Source: a virus. From it: a DNA stretch of 23,937 nucleotides. The notes beneath the pieces were generated by a model. It saw nothing but the letters and a program-made list of their open reading frames with translations. It had not been told where the DNA came from and searched no databases. Position 1 is the first letter of the stretch. Each line of letters opens with the position of its first letter. Shown in pieces: positions 12,517 through 20,346 of this stretch. A program made the translations under genes and the position numbers. Where the stretch lies: IMG/VR virus record IMGVR_UViG_3300049919_000065, positions 1-23,937 of that record; one strand, given 5' to 3'.

Positions 12517-14016
12517 TCAAGGGATTACAAGTTCAAATGAGGGTTTCAAAAACACTCCGCCCGCATTATCGGTGGCGAGTGTGCCAACATCTTCAAGCAC
12601 TGTCAAAATTTCAAATGAGGCGTTTCCGAATACCCCTCCGGCGTAATCGGTGCCAATGTTTCCAACGTCTTCAACAACGGAAATGAGTTCAAGGGTTGGC
12701 TTGGCAAAAGTGCTTTCCGCATAGTCATTGCCAACGCTGCCAATGTTCAAAATAGTATCTTTAAGTTCAAAGGTTGGCTTGCCAAAGATTCCGCCCGCCT
12801 CATCCGTGCCAACGTCTCCCAAATCCACAATGAACGGCCCGCGTGTGATGAGCACGTTACCAAGCCCGGTGATGAGCAAGCCGAATTCCGGCGTTGTTGC
12901 GTAAATGTGAAGGGAAATCGTTTGCCCGGCATCCGGGTTGACGATGAAAAACTTGCCTTCCGCATCAAGCATTTTGCGGTTGGCCGTCACGTTGACGCGG
13001 GGGCCGTAGTATTCGGGATATGGTCTTTCCGCCGATGGCAACACCGTTTGCGCGGTGATCCGGTCAAGGCTTGCCGATACCCGGAAAGTATCGTGAAAGG
13101 TATATGATTCCGAATACTTGCCGCCAACAAAGCGGACAATCACCGGGATGAACTGGCCATCAACCGGCAGCGTGAGCCAAAAGGGAAGGCTCCCGGATTT
13201 CAAAGTTGTATAAAAGAAATCTTGAAAGGTTTGGAGTTGGGCAAGCGTGAAATCAAATTCAACATTGTATCCCTTTACCGTGGTTTCAAGCCCCGCCCAT
13301 TGGCGAGCGTGCCCGCTTTCCATATCAAGGCGGGATGCCTTGCGCTCCGCTCCCACGCGAAAGGCGCGGTTGAGGTTGGGGAGCGTTCCCGGCCAGCTTG
13401 GCACGGCCTCCGGCGGCAGCGGGTCAACATCTTCGGAGGTGATGAGGGTTTCACCGTCGCCAAGGTTTTGAATACCAAAGTAAATGTATTGGGTTTCATC
13501 CGTCGGGGGGTATATCCGCAACGTGGTTGTTGATCCATCATCCGGGCGCACCGTCAAAAGGGCGTTGCGATGCGCCAAGGTGAGGTTTTGGGAGGCCGTC
13601 GGATCAACGGCCAGCCGGAGCCATTGGGGGATTGGCAAGGTGCGGTTTGAAGGCGCGATGGCCACAATCATGCGCTCAATCCGGGCGGTGACGTTCCACC
13701 AAAGCGCATTCTTGTGGGAAGCCTCATATGATCCGCCAACAAAGCGCACGGGTTGGGTTTCATAAGCCCCGTCCTTCGGCAAATCCAAGCCGAAGATGAG
13801 CACGCCGCCAATGAGGGTTTCCGCAAACCATTCTTCAAACGCGGCAAGCTCATCCTCCGAAAGCTGCCAACTCACATTGTAAGTTTCACGCCCGGTGGCG
13901 AAACGGCCAAATTGTTCAATCAAGCCGTTTTCAAGGTCCGTGCGCACCGTTGGCGTTTCCGCATTGGCCGAAAGGGAAACATCGGGAGCCGGGAAGTTGG
14001 TGGGATAGGGAATCAT
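12517..14016 (-). CDS. Minor tail protein with internal duplication and C-terminal tandem repeats
   Basis: The 499-residue product directly follows the tape measure (ATGA overlap at 14013-14016), the place of lambda gpM-type distal tail proteins. It consists of two related ~195-residue halves. ETYNVSWQLSEDELAAFEEW and PVRFVGGSYEAS in the first half match KGYNVEFDFTLAQLQTFQDF and IVRFVGGKYSES in the second. Residues 397-499 are four ~26-residue repeats around GTDYAGGVFGNASFEI. The duplicated unit probably forms a tail-tip ring-type beta domain. The repeat tail may be an adhesion or multimerisation module. The function is inferred from position and fold-like pattern; no family name is certain. 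Confidence 0.65.
   Translation of the reverse strand: MIPYPTNFPAPDVSLSANAETPTVRTDLENGLIEQFGRFATGRETYNVSWQLSEDELAAFEEWFAETLIGGVLIFGLDLPKDGAYETQPVRFVGGSYEASHKNALWWNVTARIERMIVAIAPSNRTLPIPQWLRLAVDPTASQNLTLAHRNALLTVRPDDGSTTTLRIYPPTDETQYIYFGIQNLGDGETLITSEDVDPLPPEAVPSWPGTLPNLNRAFRVGAERKASRLDMESGHARQWAGLETTVKGYNVEFDFTLAQLQTFQDFFYTTLKSGSLPFWLTLPVDGQFIPVIVRFVGGKYSESYTFHDTFRVSASLDRITAQTVLPSAERPYPEYYGPRVNVTANRKMLDAEGKFFIVNPDAGQTISLHIYATTPEFGLLITGLGNVLITRGPFIVDLGDVGTDEAGGIFGKPTFELKDTILNIGSVGNDYAESTFAKPTLELISVVEDVGNIGTDYAGGVFGNASFEILTVLEDVGTLATDNAGGVFLKPSFELVIP
12520..12828 (-). repeat. Four ~26-residue tandem repeats at the C-terminus of the minor tail protein
   Basis: Repeat cores read VGTDEAGGIFGKPTFEL, VGNDYAESTFAKPTLEL, IGTDYAGGVFGNASFEI and LATDNAGGVFLKPSFEL, separated by linkers such as VLEDVG. 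The fourth ends the protein. The repeats have diverged at DNA level but keep the GTD.AGG.F..P.FEL pattern. Confidence 0.8.
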
Positions 14017-16523
14017 GCGCGTTTGCCTCTTGACATGTTGTAAGTGCCTTCCATGGCGCGTGCAACTTTGGTGCCACCCTTTGAAATATCATTGGCAACC
14101 CTTTCGGCAGCTTGGCCGATGATGAATTCAATCATTTCCTTGTTTCCATCCATGCGCCGGGTTTCCTTCACCGGCTCCCCGCTCATGTTGATGATCTTCA
14201 CTTCAACATTGCTTCCGCCGGAGGCTTGCGCCCCGCCCATGCGATCCCATGTTGATTGCGCGGAAGTCACCATGGCGGGGCCGCGCACAAGCTCCGGCCC
14301 GGCCTCGCCAACCAAGCCATACTTGCCCGCCGGGATGGCTCCCCCGATGGCATACGCGCCGGAATAGCCCCCGGAATCGTCCGTGCTCTTGATCTTTTGG
14401 ATATTGGCCAAACCGGCGGCGATGGCAGCACCGGCAGCGGCAGCACCCAAAGCCGGGCCAACGTAAGGGATGCCAGCAAGCGCGGCGTAAGCGGAGGTTG
14501 CCGCTTGATATGTCTTCACGGTTGTTTCCGCGATTGCCGCCGCCTTGGCGATCTTCGCGCCCTTCTTGCCGAAGGCTCCCGCGATTTGGGAAATGTTGCC
14601 CATGAAATCGGCAGCGAGGCCAAGGGCAACCTCATTGCGTTCCGTTTCATGCTTGCGCATGGAAGCGGTGTATTGCAATTCCGCCTCATTGAGCATTTTG
14701 AGCTTTTCGGCTTCCGTCAATTCGGTTGCCGAAAGGATGATTTCCTTTCGCTTTGCATATGATTCTTCAATGATGCGCTCTTCCTCCGCAAAGGCTTCAA
14801 ACATCCTTTCCGGTTGATCCTTCATTTTCTCCAACCGGCGGCGTTGCTCTTCCTCAAATTTTTCAGTCAAAGAAATTTCAAGCTCCGCTTGGTATGCGGA
14901 CCCTTCGCGGGTGTTCTTTTCAATTAAGTCAAAGCGGCGTTGATACGATTCTGAAATCAAGCTTTCTTGCTTGCGCAATTCGTCTTCAAGCGTCTCCCAT
15001 TCCCGGCTTTCCTTTGATGCTCCGCCGCCACCCTTCTTGCCCTTTGCGGTTGGGGTTGCCGTGCCGCCGCCGTCGCCAACACGGTATTTGGCAAGCCTAT
15101 CCTCCCGGATCTTCGCACGCGCTGCCGCATCCTTATCATATTCGGCCCGCTTTTGATCCGCCTCACCTTCAAGCATCGCGGCCCGGTCAATTTCCTTTCC
15201 AGCCTCTTGCCAATACTTCGCAACGTCTCCGGTGACAACTTCGGCATTGATGCCGATTTTTGCCATGGATTGTTCCCACGCTTTGCGGGAGGTGTTGGCG
15301 GCTCCGGTAATATCATCGGAAACGCCCGCCCATGCCTCCGCGAAGCCTTGACCCGCGCTCTTGTTTGAAAATGGATTGAGGGCGTTGCCAATGGCCGCAC
15401 CGGCCCGGCCAGCGGCTCCAATGAGGGCGTTGAAGCTGGCCGCAATGGTTTGATATATCGCCTTGCCAACTTGCACGGCGGAATCAACCAAGCCGAAAAG
15501 AATCACGCCCATGGATTGCACATAAGAGCGGTATCCGATGATTGCCGCCTTCATACCACCCATCAAGCCTTCCGAAAGCGTCATTCCGGTTTGCTGGCCT
15601 TCCTTGCCGTGATCTTGCAATATCTCATTGAGGTATTGAACCCCGGCGGAAACGTCTTCAACATACCCACCGAAGGCAATGCCCCAACCGTCAATTGCGG
15701 CTTGGATTTGGCCGGATTCAATTTGGGCCGTCAATTCGGCAACCAATTCGGTGATGTTGCGGATTGAGGCTTCAACGAATTCGCCAAGCCCTTCCTCCCC
15801 GATTGTGGCCTTCAAAACATCCCACGAATCACCAAGGTTTGAAAATGCGCCTGTGAGCGTTTCCATTTGCCGGGCCATGCCGCCGCCAAAGTTTTTCTCA
15901 CCCAATTCAATGAAATACTTTTCAATATCATTGATGTTGTTGGCAACCGTGGTTTTTACGCCACGGAATGTGAAAGATATATTTTCGCCCTCTTTTTGGG
16001 CGCGGATGCCAAACCGCTTCAAGTTTTCAAATTCACCCGCCGTGGCGTTTGATACAGCAAGCACCATATCCGAAAGCGAGGCACCAAGGCTTGATGCGGT
16101 ATCGCCATACGCCCGCAAGGCACGCTCCGAAGGGGTGAGGCCGCGATTGACAAGCGCAATGAATGCGCCGGTTGCTTGCTGTAAATCGTAAGGGGTGGTT
16201 GCGGCAAAATCCTTGATTGCCACAAATGCGGCGGCGGCGTTTTCCGCGCTGCCGGTGGCGGTGACAAGTTGGGCGTTGAGTTGCTGGAATTCCGCCGTTG
16301 TCTTGATGATCGCACGAATACCGGCAATGGCTCCCGTCACCACGGTTGCGCCCGCCGCGAAGGCATACAAGCCCTTCAATGAAGATGAAATCCGCGATCC
16401 GAAGCCCTCAACCGTTTTGGTGGCTTTGGTGCCCGTTCCTTCCAGCTTTTTCAAGCGGGCTTCCGCCTTGTCAATGGAATCGTAAAGGATGCGGATTTGA
16501 AGGCTTGTAATGTCTTCCGTCAT
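14013..16523 (-). CDS. Tape measure protein
   Basis: The 836-residue product has the classical layout. A helical N-terminus has an early Ala/Gly-rich hydrophobic segment (AFAAGATVVTGAIAGIRAII). The next region reads FAATTPYDLQQATGAFIAL and shows the tail-length-protein pattern. Long charged helices follow (EEQRRRLEKMKDQPERMFEA). The Ala/Gly-rich hydrophobic stretch near 710-750 (YVGPALGAAAAGAAIAAG) is followed by the typical GLVGEAGPELV motif. It sets tail length and travels with DNA at injection. By the usual rule of about 0.15 nm per residue the tail would be near 125 nm. It overlaps the chaperone frameshift product upstream and the minor tail gene downstream by ATGA. Confidence 0.9.
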   Translation of the reverse strand: MTEDITSLQIRILYDSIDKAEARLKKLEGTGTKATKTVEGFGSRISSSLKGLYAFAAGATVVTGAIAGIRAIIKTTAEFQQLNAQLVTATGSAENAAAAFVAIKDFAATTPYDLQQATGAFIALVNRGLTPSERALRAYGDTASSLGASLSDMVLAVSNATAGEFENLKRFGIRAQKEGENISFTFRGVKTTVANNINDIEKYFIELGEKNFGGGMARQMETLTGAFSNLGDSWDVLKATIGEEGLGEFVEASIRNITELVAELTAQIESGQIQAAIDGWGIAFGGYVEDVSAGVQYLNEILQDHGKEGQQTGMTLSEGLMGGMKAAIIGYRSYVQSMGVILFGLVDSAVQVGKAIYQTIAASFNALIGAAGRAGAAIGNALNPFSNKSAGQGFAEAWAGVSDDITGAANTSRKAWEQSMAKIGINAEVVTGDVAKYWQEAGKEIDRAAMLEGEADQKRAEYDKDAAARAKIREDRLAKYRVGDGGGTATPTAKGKKGGGGASKESREWETLEDELRKQESLISESYQRRFDLIEKNTREGSAYQAELEISLTEKFEEEQRRRLEKMKDQPERMFEAFAEEERIIEESYAKRKEIILSATELTEAEKLKMLNEAELQYTASMRKHETERNEVALGLAADFMGNISQIAGAFGKKGAKIAKAAAIAETTVKTYQAATSAYAALAGIPYVGPALGAAAAGAAIAAGLANIQKIKSTDDSGGYSGAYAIGGAIPAGKYGLVGEAGPELVRGPAMVTSAQSTWDRMGGAQASGGSNVEVKIINMSGEPVKETRRMDGNKEMIEFIIGQAAERVANDISKGGTKVARAMEGTYNMSRGKRA

Positions 16524-16873
16524 TGCGTTTGGGTGATTGTCCGGTGATGTATAAAGGAAAGATTGCGGATGGCCTTTGCCTCAACTTCGGAAATTTCTTT
16601 ATTCGTCAAAATCGACCATGACCGGATTTCTTGCCATGTGAGCCTTTCGCCGGTTTGGATTTCATCAACATACCAACGCCACAAATGAGCAACCGCCGCC
16701 GGAAGCTCCGGCAAAGCCAATTCGGGATTAACGTAAGAGGGATCACGGCGGCGGCGGGAGGTTTGCACTTGCTCCAAAGATTCCCGCTTGGTGAGCTTGG
16801 AACCCTTGGCAGCGGGTTGGTTTAAGGTGAAGACGGCGGTTGCGAAGGAATCAAGCTTTGCAAAGGCTTCTTG
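16520..16873 (-). CDS. Frameshift extension of the tail assembly chaperone (lambda GT-like)
   Basis: This -1 frame segment has no good independent start; a TTG near 16777 would give 85 residues. It continues without a stop from the nine-T slippery site to TGA at 16520-16522. A -1 slip joins residue 139 of the upstream chaperone to this 117-residue extension, giving a 256-residue fusion. The extension begins with QEAFAKLDSFATAVFTLNQP and later reads VAHLWRWYVDEIQTGERLTW, a T-domain-like pattern. In lambda the gpGT fusion binds the tape measure and recruits tail tube subunits. It overlaps the tape measure start by ATGA. Confidence 0.8.
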   Translation of the reverse strand, partial: QEAFAKLDSFATAVFTLNQPAAKGSKLTKRESLEQVQTSRRRRDPSYVNPELALPELPAAVAHLWRWYVDEIQTGERLTWQEIRSWSILTNKEISEVEAKAIRNLSFIHHRTITQTQ

Positions 16874-17289
16874 AAAAAAAAAGCCCGGCGGCTCGCAAAC
16901 TTGTCAACTTCCGCCGCGATTTGGGGAGCTTCCCGGAGAAACGCTTTCACGTTGTCAAGGGTGCATGGCATATCAAAAGACCATGCCGCCACAAGCGCGG
17001 CTTGCATTTCAAGGGTTGCATCCAAAATGGCTTCCTCCCGCTCTTCCTCCGGCAGCAAGGCGATTTCCGAAGTGCGCCGGGTTTGCTTGGTTTGGGATTT
17101 GCGGAAGGCATCGGAATCAACACCCCGCACGCGGAGCCAATGGGCGGAAAGCCTCCCATCCGCCGTGTAAAGCGGAATTTGATGGCCTTCATTGGCCTTG
17201 CTCCGCGTCATGAAATCTTCCATGGCGGGAGTTGGGAGGGCTTCGGGTTTCTTGGCCCGTGCGCGGGGTGTTGCTGGTTTGCGTTTCAT
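16822..17289 (-). CDS. Tail assembly chaperone, zero-frame form (lambda G-like)
   Basis: The 155-residue product begins with a basic segment (KRKPATPRARAKK). A helical domain follows (EEREEAILDATLEMQAALV, MPCTLDNVKAFLRE) typical of tail assembly chaperones found between the tail tube and tape measure genes. Codons 136-139 (A F F F) lie on nine consecutive T residues, where ribosomes can slip to the -1 frame. Without slippage the protein ends in a short Pro/Ser-rich tail at TAA. Its start lies in an ATATATG context, 33 bases after the tail tube stop and in the same frame as it. The CCAAGGAACCA leader motif lies in that gap. Confidence 0.8.
   Translation of the reverse strand: MKRKPATPRARAKKPEALPTPAMEDFMTRSKANEGHQIPLYTADGRLSAHWLRVRGVDSDAFRKSQTKQTRRTSEIALLPEEEREEAILDATLEMQAALVAAWSFDMPCTLDNVKAFLREAPQIAAEVDKFASRRAFFFKKPLQSLIPSQPPSSP
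16871..16884 (-). promoter_or_regulatory. Programmed -1 frameshift slippery site (T9)
   Basis: On the minus strand the codons are GCT TTT TTT TTC AAG, so the run of nine T (plus-strand A9 at 16874-16882) offers the heptamer T TTT TTC for tandem slippage of two Phe tRNAs. The -1 frame is open from here into the downstream chaperone extension. Both position and type match the known frameshift in siphophage tail chaperones. Confidence 0.82.
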
Positions 17290-17295
17290 ATATGG

Positions 17296-17307
17296 TGGTT
17301 CCTTGGA
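17296..17307 (-). promoter_or_regulatory. TCCAAGGAACCA leader element before the tail chaperone gene
   Basis: On the minus strand this reads TCCAAGGAACCA and is followed by CCATATATG, the start of the chaperone. The 11-base core CCAAGGAACCA is identical to that before the gene at 56. Both lie in gaps without translational coupling. Confidence 0.45.
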
Positions 17308-17322
17308 TTTTAGGCCGTGCGA

Positions 17323-18525
17323 TTATGCCGAAGGCGCGGCGGGGATTTTGGTGATGATGATGTTGGAAGCCGTCACCGGATCAAGGATGCCTTGGAAGGG
17401 CATCGCAAGGGTGATGCTTCCTTGCCCGCTAACGTCCGGTTGCCCGCCCGTGAATTTGAAGCGCGGGATTGTGAGCACATACGAATTGCCTTCACCGTCG
17501 GGAAGCTCAATGGAAAGCGAAGTGTTTTCTTCATTGAGGAACTTTTTGAGGAAGGCGGAGCTTTCAAAATACACCGTTGCGGAGCCGGTGAGATTGGAGC
17601 GGCCAGCCGACGGGCGGAGGGTGAACTTGCTGCCAACCACGTTGCGCACTTCCAAACCGTTTTCAAGGTTGATGGAAAATTCGGTGACTTCACCAACCAC
17701 GTTGGCACCCTCCCGCAATTCGCCCGTGAAGGCATCAAGCGGGGCCGTGTCGGGGGCATCGGCAAAGGTGGCACCGGAGGGCGCGGTATTGGATGGGGCA
17801 ACGCCTTGACGGCCCAACGCGCCAAAGTTGGCCGTTACGATGGCCGTGGGGTTCACCGCGATTGCCAGCGTGTTGAATTCCACCCCGTTGAAAAGGTGGT
17901 AAGGCTCACCCTCGCCGCTTGCGGCAATGTCCGTGAAGTGCCGGAGCAATGAGAAGGAACGGCGCACGGTGCCAGCCTTCAAAACCTTGGCCGTGGTTTC
18001 AACCTTGTGGCCAGCGGCGGCGGCCTCATCCGCAAGAGCGGTGGCGGGCGTGCCGTCGGGTTTTTCCACAATGAGCTTGCCAGCGGCAACGCTTGTGATG
18101 CGGAAAGTTCCGTTGTTGGCCGGAGTGGTGAAGGAAGATGAGGTAATCAAATCCCCGACTTGGAAACCGGCGGTGACAAATCCGTTTGCGGAATCATTGA
18201 AGGAATCATCCGAAGCTTGAACCGAAAGCGTTGCGGCGGTTTTGGTGGCCTTCGGGGTCCATGTGCCCATGAGCACGGCTTCAAGAAGATCATCAAAGCT
18301 TTCAAAGGAAAGTTCCGTGTTCAAGTCACCGGCAACGGAAATGGCACCAAGCCGGAAATCGGCAATTTGGCGATCCGGGCGCAATTCTTCGGATTGGAGG
18401 CTTCCCCGTTGAACACCTAGCGTGCATCCGACATGGCGGAGCCGCTTGAAAGGTGGGTTGGCGGGCGTGGTTCCATATGTTGCTTCGGCAACAAAATGGG
18501 CGGCGTGGCGGGCGGCATCACTCAT
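17323..18525 (-). CDS. Major tail tube protein
   Basis: The 400-residue product begins AARHAAHFVAEATYGTTP, the start pattern of siphophage tube proteins. It contains ISVAGDLNTELSFESFDDLLEAVLMGTW and, near the C-terminus, IELPDGEGNSYVLTIPRFKFTGGQPDVSGQGSITLAMPFQGI, all typical of the tail tube family. A ~75-residue insertion at about 95-170 (FQVGDLITSSSF...KVET) looks like a surface decoration domain. It forms the tube around the tape measure and is expected to be one of the most abundant virion proteins. It lies just before the chaperone pair, as usual. Its start is preceded by GATATACCAAACCAA. The stop is TAA. Confidence 0.87.
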   Translation of the reverse strand: MSDAARHAAHFVAEATYGTTPANPPFKRLRHVGCTLGVQRGSLQSEELRPDRQIADFRLGAISVAGDLNTELSFESFDDLLEAVLMGTWTPKATKTAATLSVQASDDSFNDSANGFVTAGFQVGDLITSSSFTTPANNGTFRITSVAAGKLIVEKPDGTPATALADEAAAAGHKVETTAKVLKAGTVRRSFSLLRHFTDIAASGEGEPYHLFNGVEFNTLAIAVNPTAIVTANFGALGRQGVAPSNTAPSGATFADAPDTAPLDAFTGELREGANVVGEVTEFSINLENGLEVRNVVGSKFTLRPSAGRSNLTGSATVYFESSAFLKKFLNEENTSLSIELPDGEGNSYVLTIPRFKFTGGQPDVSGQGSITLAMPFQGILDPVTASNIIITKIPAAPSA

Positions 18526-18543
18526 GGCTTTGGTATTCTATTT

Positions 18544-18552
18544 TTGGTTTGG
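18544..18552 (-). promoter_or_regulatory. CCAAACCAA element upstream of the tail tube gene
   Basis: Minus-strand sequence GATATACCAAACCAA lies 19 bases before the ATG at 18525 and is followed by AAATAGAATACCAAAG. It shares the nine-base core with the leaders before 56 and 10916. A separate promoter for the tube gene would fit its high expected dose. Confidence 0.4.
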
Positions 18553-18569
18553 TATATCTTCGGAGGTGA

Positions 18570-19190
18570 TTAAATCACAATCCTTTCAGCGGCAACAAAC
18601 AAATCATCAACTTGCTTCGCGGTCAATCCTAGGGATTGGGAAAAGGCAAGCACGGTTTCCCCGCGCCGGGCAAGCTTTGCGTCTCCATTCCATGCCGTCA
18701 AGACAACCCCGCGTTGCGGCTCCGGCAATCCATTGATTGCGGCTTCAATTGCTGGAATCAATCCCATTTGAGAAAGAACGGCCTTGGCCCTCCAATTTTG
18801 TATTTCAAGAGGCACGCGGGCGGAGGGTTCCGGGCGTTCAAGATAGTTGCCCGCCGTGCCATCAATGAGCGGTTGCAACACCGCCGCCGGATCATCGCCG
18901 CAAAGTGTGATGATGCGTTCCGCGTGCGTTTCCATATCATCGCCAACCGCCGCGCCAAAGTCTTCCTTGCGATACAAAAGCAAAGGCTCCGGGATGGGTG
19001 GAAGGTATGCCAAAAGGCACCGATTCAACGCGTCAATGTGAACATAGAAAGGAAGCTTTTCAAACTCCCGCTCTTCCTTGATGCCGGGAAGGGTTTGACC
19101 GGGAGCAACCACGCGGGGGCGGGGGTTGCCGGAGCTTCGCACCGTCAAGGTGAAAGGCTTTGCGAAACGGGCGATTGATTGAGGAATCAT
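18570..19190 (-). CDS. Tail-associated protein of unknown function (XkdW-like C-terminus)
   Basis: The product has 206 residues from ATG 19190, chosen because it lies in the CATATATG context right after the upstream TAA; a longer reading from 19400 would overlap the neighbour extensively. The C-terminal ~75 residues (NWRAKAVLSQMGLIPAIEAA, LPEPQRGVVLTAWNGDAKL, LGLTAKQVDDLFVAAERI) resemble a helical domain I associate with phage tail-region proteins. The N-terminal half contains KEEREFEKLPFYVHIDALN and shows no known motif. It lies between the unassigned 267-residue gene and the tail tube gene. Function is unproven; a structural or assembly role is inferred. Confidence 0.55.
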   Translation of the reverse strand: MIPQSIARFAKPFTLTVRSSGNPRPRVVAPGQTLPGIKEEREFEKLPFYVHIDALNRCLLAYLPPIPEPLLLYRKEDFGAAVGDDMETHAERIITLCGDDPAAVLQPLIDGTAGNYLERPEPSARVPLEIQNWRAKAVLSQMGLIPAIEAAINGLPEPQRGVVLTAWNGDAKLARRGETVLAFSQSLGLTAKQVDDLFVAAERIVI

Positions 19191-19197
19191 ATATGTT

Positions 19198-20001
19198 TTA
19201 TGGTAAGACACGGGGGCCGCGTGTTGCGGCGATGCGGGCAAATTGTTTGGGCAACGCGGTGCGGATGCCAGCTTCATTGACAAACTCGCCGGAGAAAGAA
19301 ACGCCATCAACGGGGCTATCCAAAGCCCCAAATATATCCGCCACGTAATACACCGGCCAAAAAACCTTGGTGACGATTGAAGCCCCGTTGTAATAAACAT
19401 CCGGGATGATGATTTCCCAATCGTAAAAGTTGGTTGCCGTCACCGTCGCCCCAACCCATCCCGCCGCCCGCAAGTCCGCTTGCAAAAGCGCGGCATCCGT
19501 CGGCATGGTATATGGAAAATGCGGCAGCGTTTGAATCACGCCCCCGACTGTCAACGCGGTGAAAGGGCCGTTGCGCGGATCGCCCGTTGATGGCCCGGCG
19601 GCACGCATCCGGCCCGTTTTGATTGTGGAATCAACCGGATGGATGCAACGCGCCCAATACTTGAAAGAGCCATCCCCGACGGTTTCCGGCGAGCCGAGAG
19701 CATCCACAAACTTTGCCCGGTTCCATTGGGTGAGGTTTTCGGATTGTTCAAGGTCAAGCTTGATATATCCCCGCGCATCCTGCCAACCGGCAGCGGCGGA
19801 GCCGGTCAAAACTTCCAAGGATTGCCAAGCTACTTCAAACCACTTTTCCCCGCCGTCATTGGTGATGCGATATTCAAGGCTCCCCATGCTCAAAGCCTTG
19901 CGGCATGGCCACACTTGCCGCCCTTCCTTCATGAGAAAGCGGACGTTGCGCCCATTGGCCTTGAACCGCTTCACGCGGCGATTTCCTTTGTAAAGTGTCA
20001 T
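19198..20001 (-). CDS. Unassigned virion-region protein, 267 residues
   Basis: The product starts MTLYKGNRRVKRFKANGRNV at ATG 20001, which overlaps the collagen-like gene's stop by ATGA; an ATG at 20010 is possible but breaks this pattern. The sequence is beta- and Trp-rich (EKWFEVAWQSLEVL, NFYDWEIIIPDVYYNGASI, VFWPVYYVADIF) and contains a Pro/Gly-rich middle. No membrane segment or catalytic motif is evident. Coupling to the collagen-like protein suggests the two work together, perhaps as a spike or fibre on the head-tail region. I do not recognise the family. Confidence 0.55.
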   Translation of the reverse strand: MTLYKGNRRVKRFKANGRNVRFLMKEGRQVWPCRKALSMGSLEYRITNDGGEKWFEVAWQSLEVLTGSAAAGWQDARGYIKLDLEQSENLTQWNRAKFVDALGSPETVGDGSFKYWARCIHPVDSTIKTGRMRAAGPSTGDPRNGPFTALTVGGVIQTLPHFPYTMPTDAALLQADLRAAGWVGATVTATNFYDWEIIIPDVYYNGASIVTKVFWPVYYVADIFGALDSPVDGVSFSGEFVNEAGIRTALPKQFARIAATRGPRVLP

Positions 20002-20342
20002 GGTTCCCATGGGGCATCCGTTATATCATAATAAACGGCGGGGTCTTTCGGTTCCAAAGCGTCATATTGGGCCATGGTGAGGGCGACAACTTGCACCCCG
20101 TTGATTCCAGCCGGACCCGCCGGACCTTGCGGCCCTTGTGCGCCAGCGGCTCCCGGTGCGCCATCTTGCCCGTCTTGCCCCGGCTCGCCGGGTTCACCTT
20201 GCGGGCCGGGCGGAAGGCTTGGCACGATCAACGCGGCCAGTTGCTCCGGCGTGATGAATCCCTTTTCGTCACCCGTGCGGGCGCAAATCTTGGTGCCTTC
20301 CAATGAGGCGGAAATTGCGGTTTTTGTGAAGGGTGTAATCAT
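19998..20342 (-). CDS. Collagen-like virion protein
   Basis: The 114-residue product has twelve perfect Gly-X-Y triplets at residues 46-81 (GPQGEPGEPGQDGQDGAPGA and onward), enough for a short collagen-like triple helix. Residues 1-45 are a non-repetitive head (FITPEQLAALIVPSLPP). The C-terminus reads VVALTMAQYDALEPKDPAVYYDITDAPW, a pattern common in phage fibre and structural proteins. It is probably a trimeric fibre linker or capsid/tail decoration. It starts five bases downstream of the tail terminator stop and overlaps the next gene by ATGA. Confidence 0.75.
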   Translation of the reverse strand: MITPFTKTAISASLEGTKICARTGDEKGFITPEQLAALIVPSLPPGPQGEPGEPGQDGQDGAPGAAGAQGPQGPAGPAGINGVQVVALTMAQYDALEPKDPAVYYDITDAPWEP

Positions 20343-20346
20343 CGGC

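Noticed and set aside
19191-19400. Longer N-terminus (start at 19400) for the 18570-19190 gene
   Set aside because: It would overlap the preceding gene by about 200 bases; ATG at 19190 lies in the CATATATG start context just after the upstream stop.
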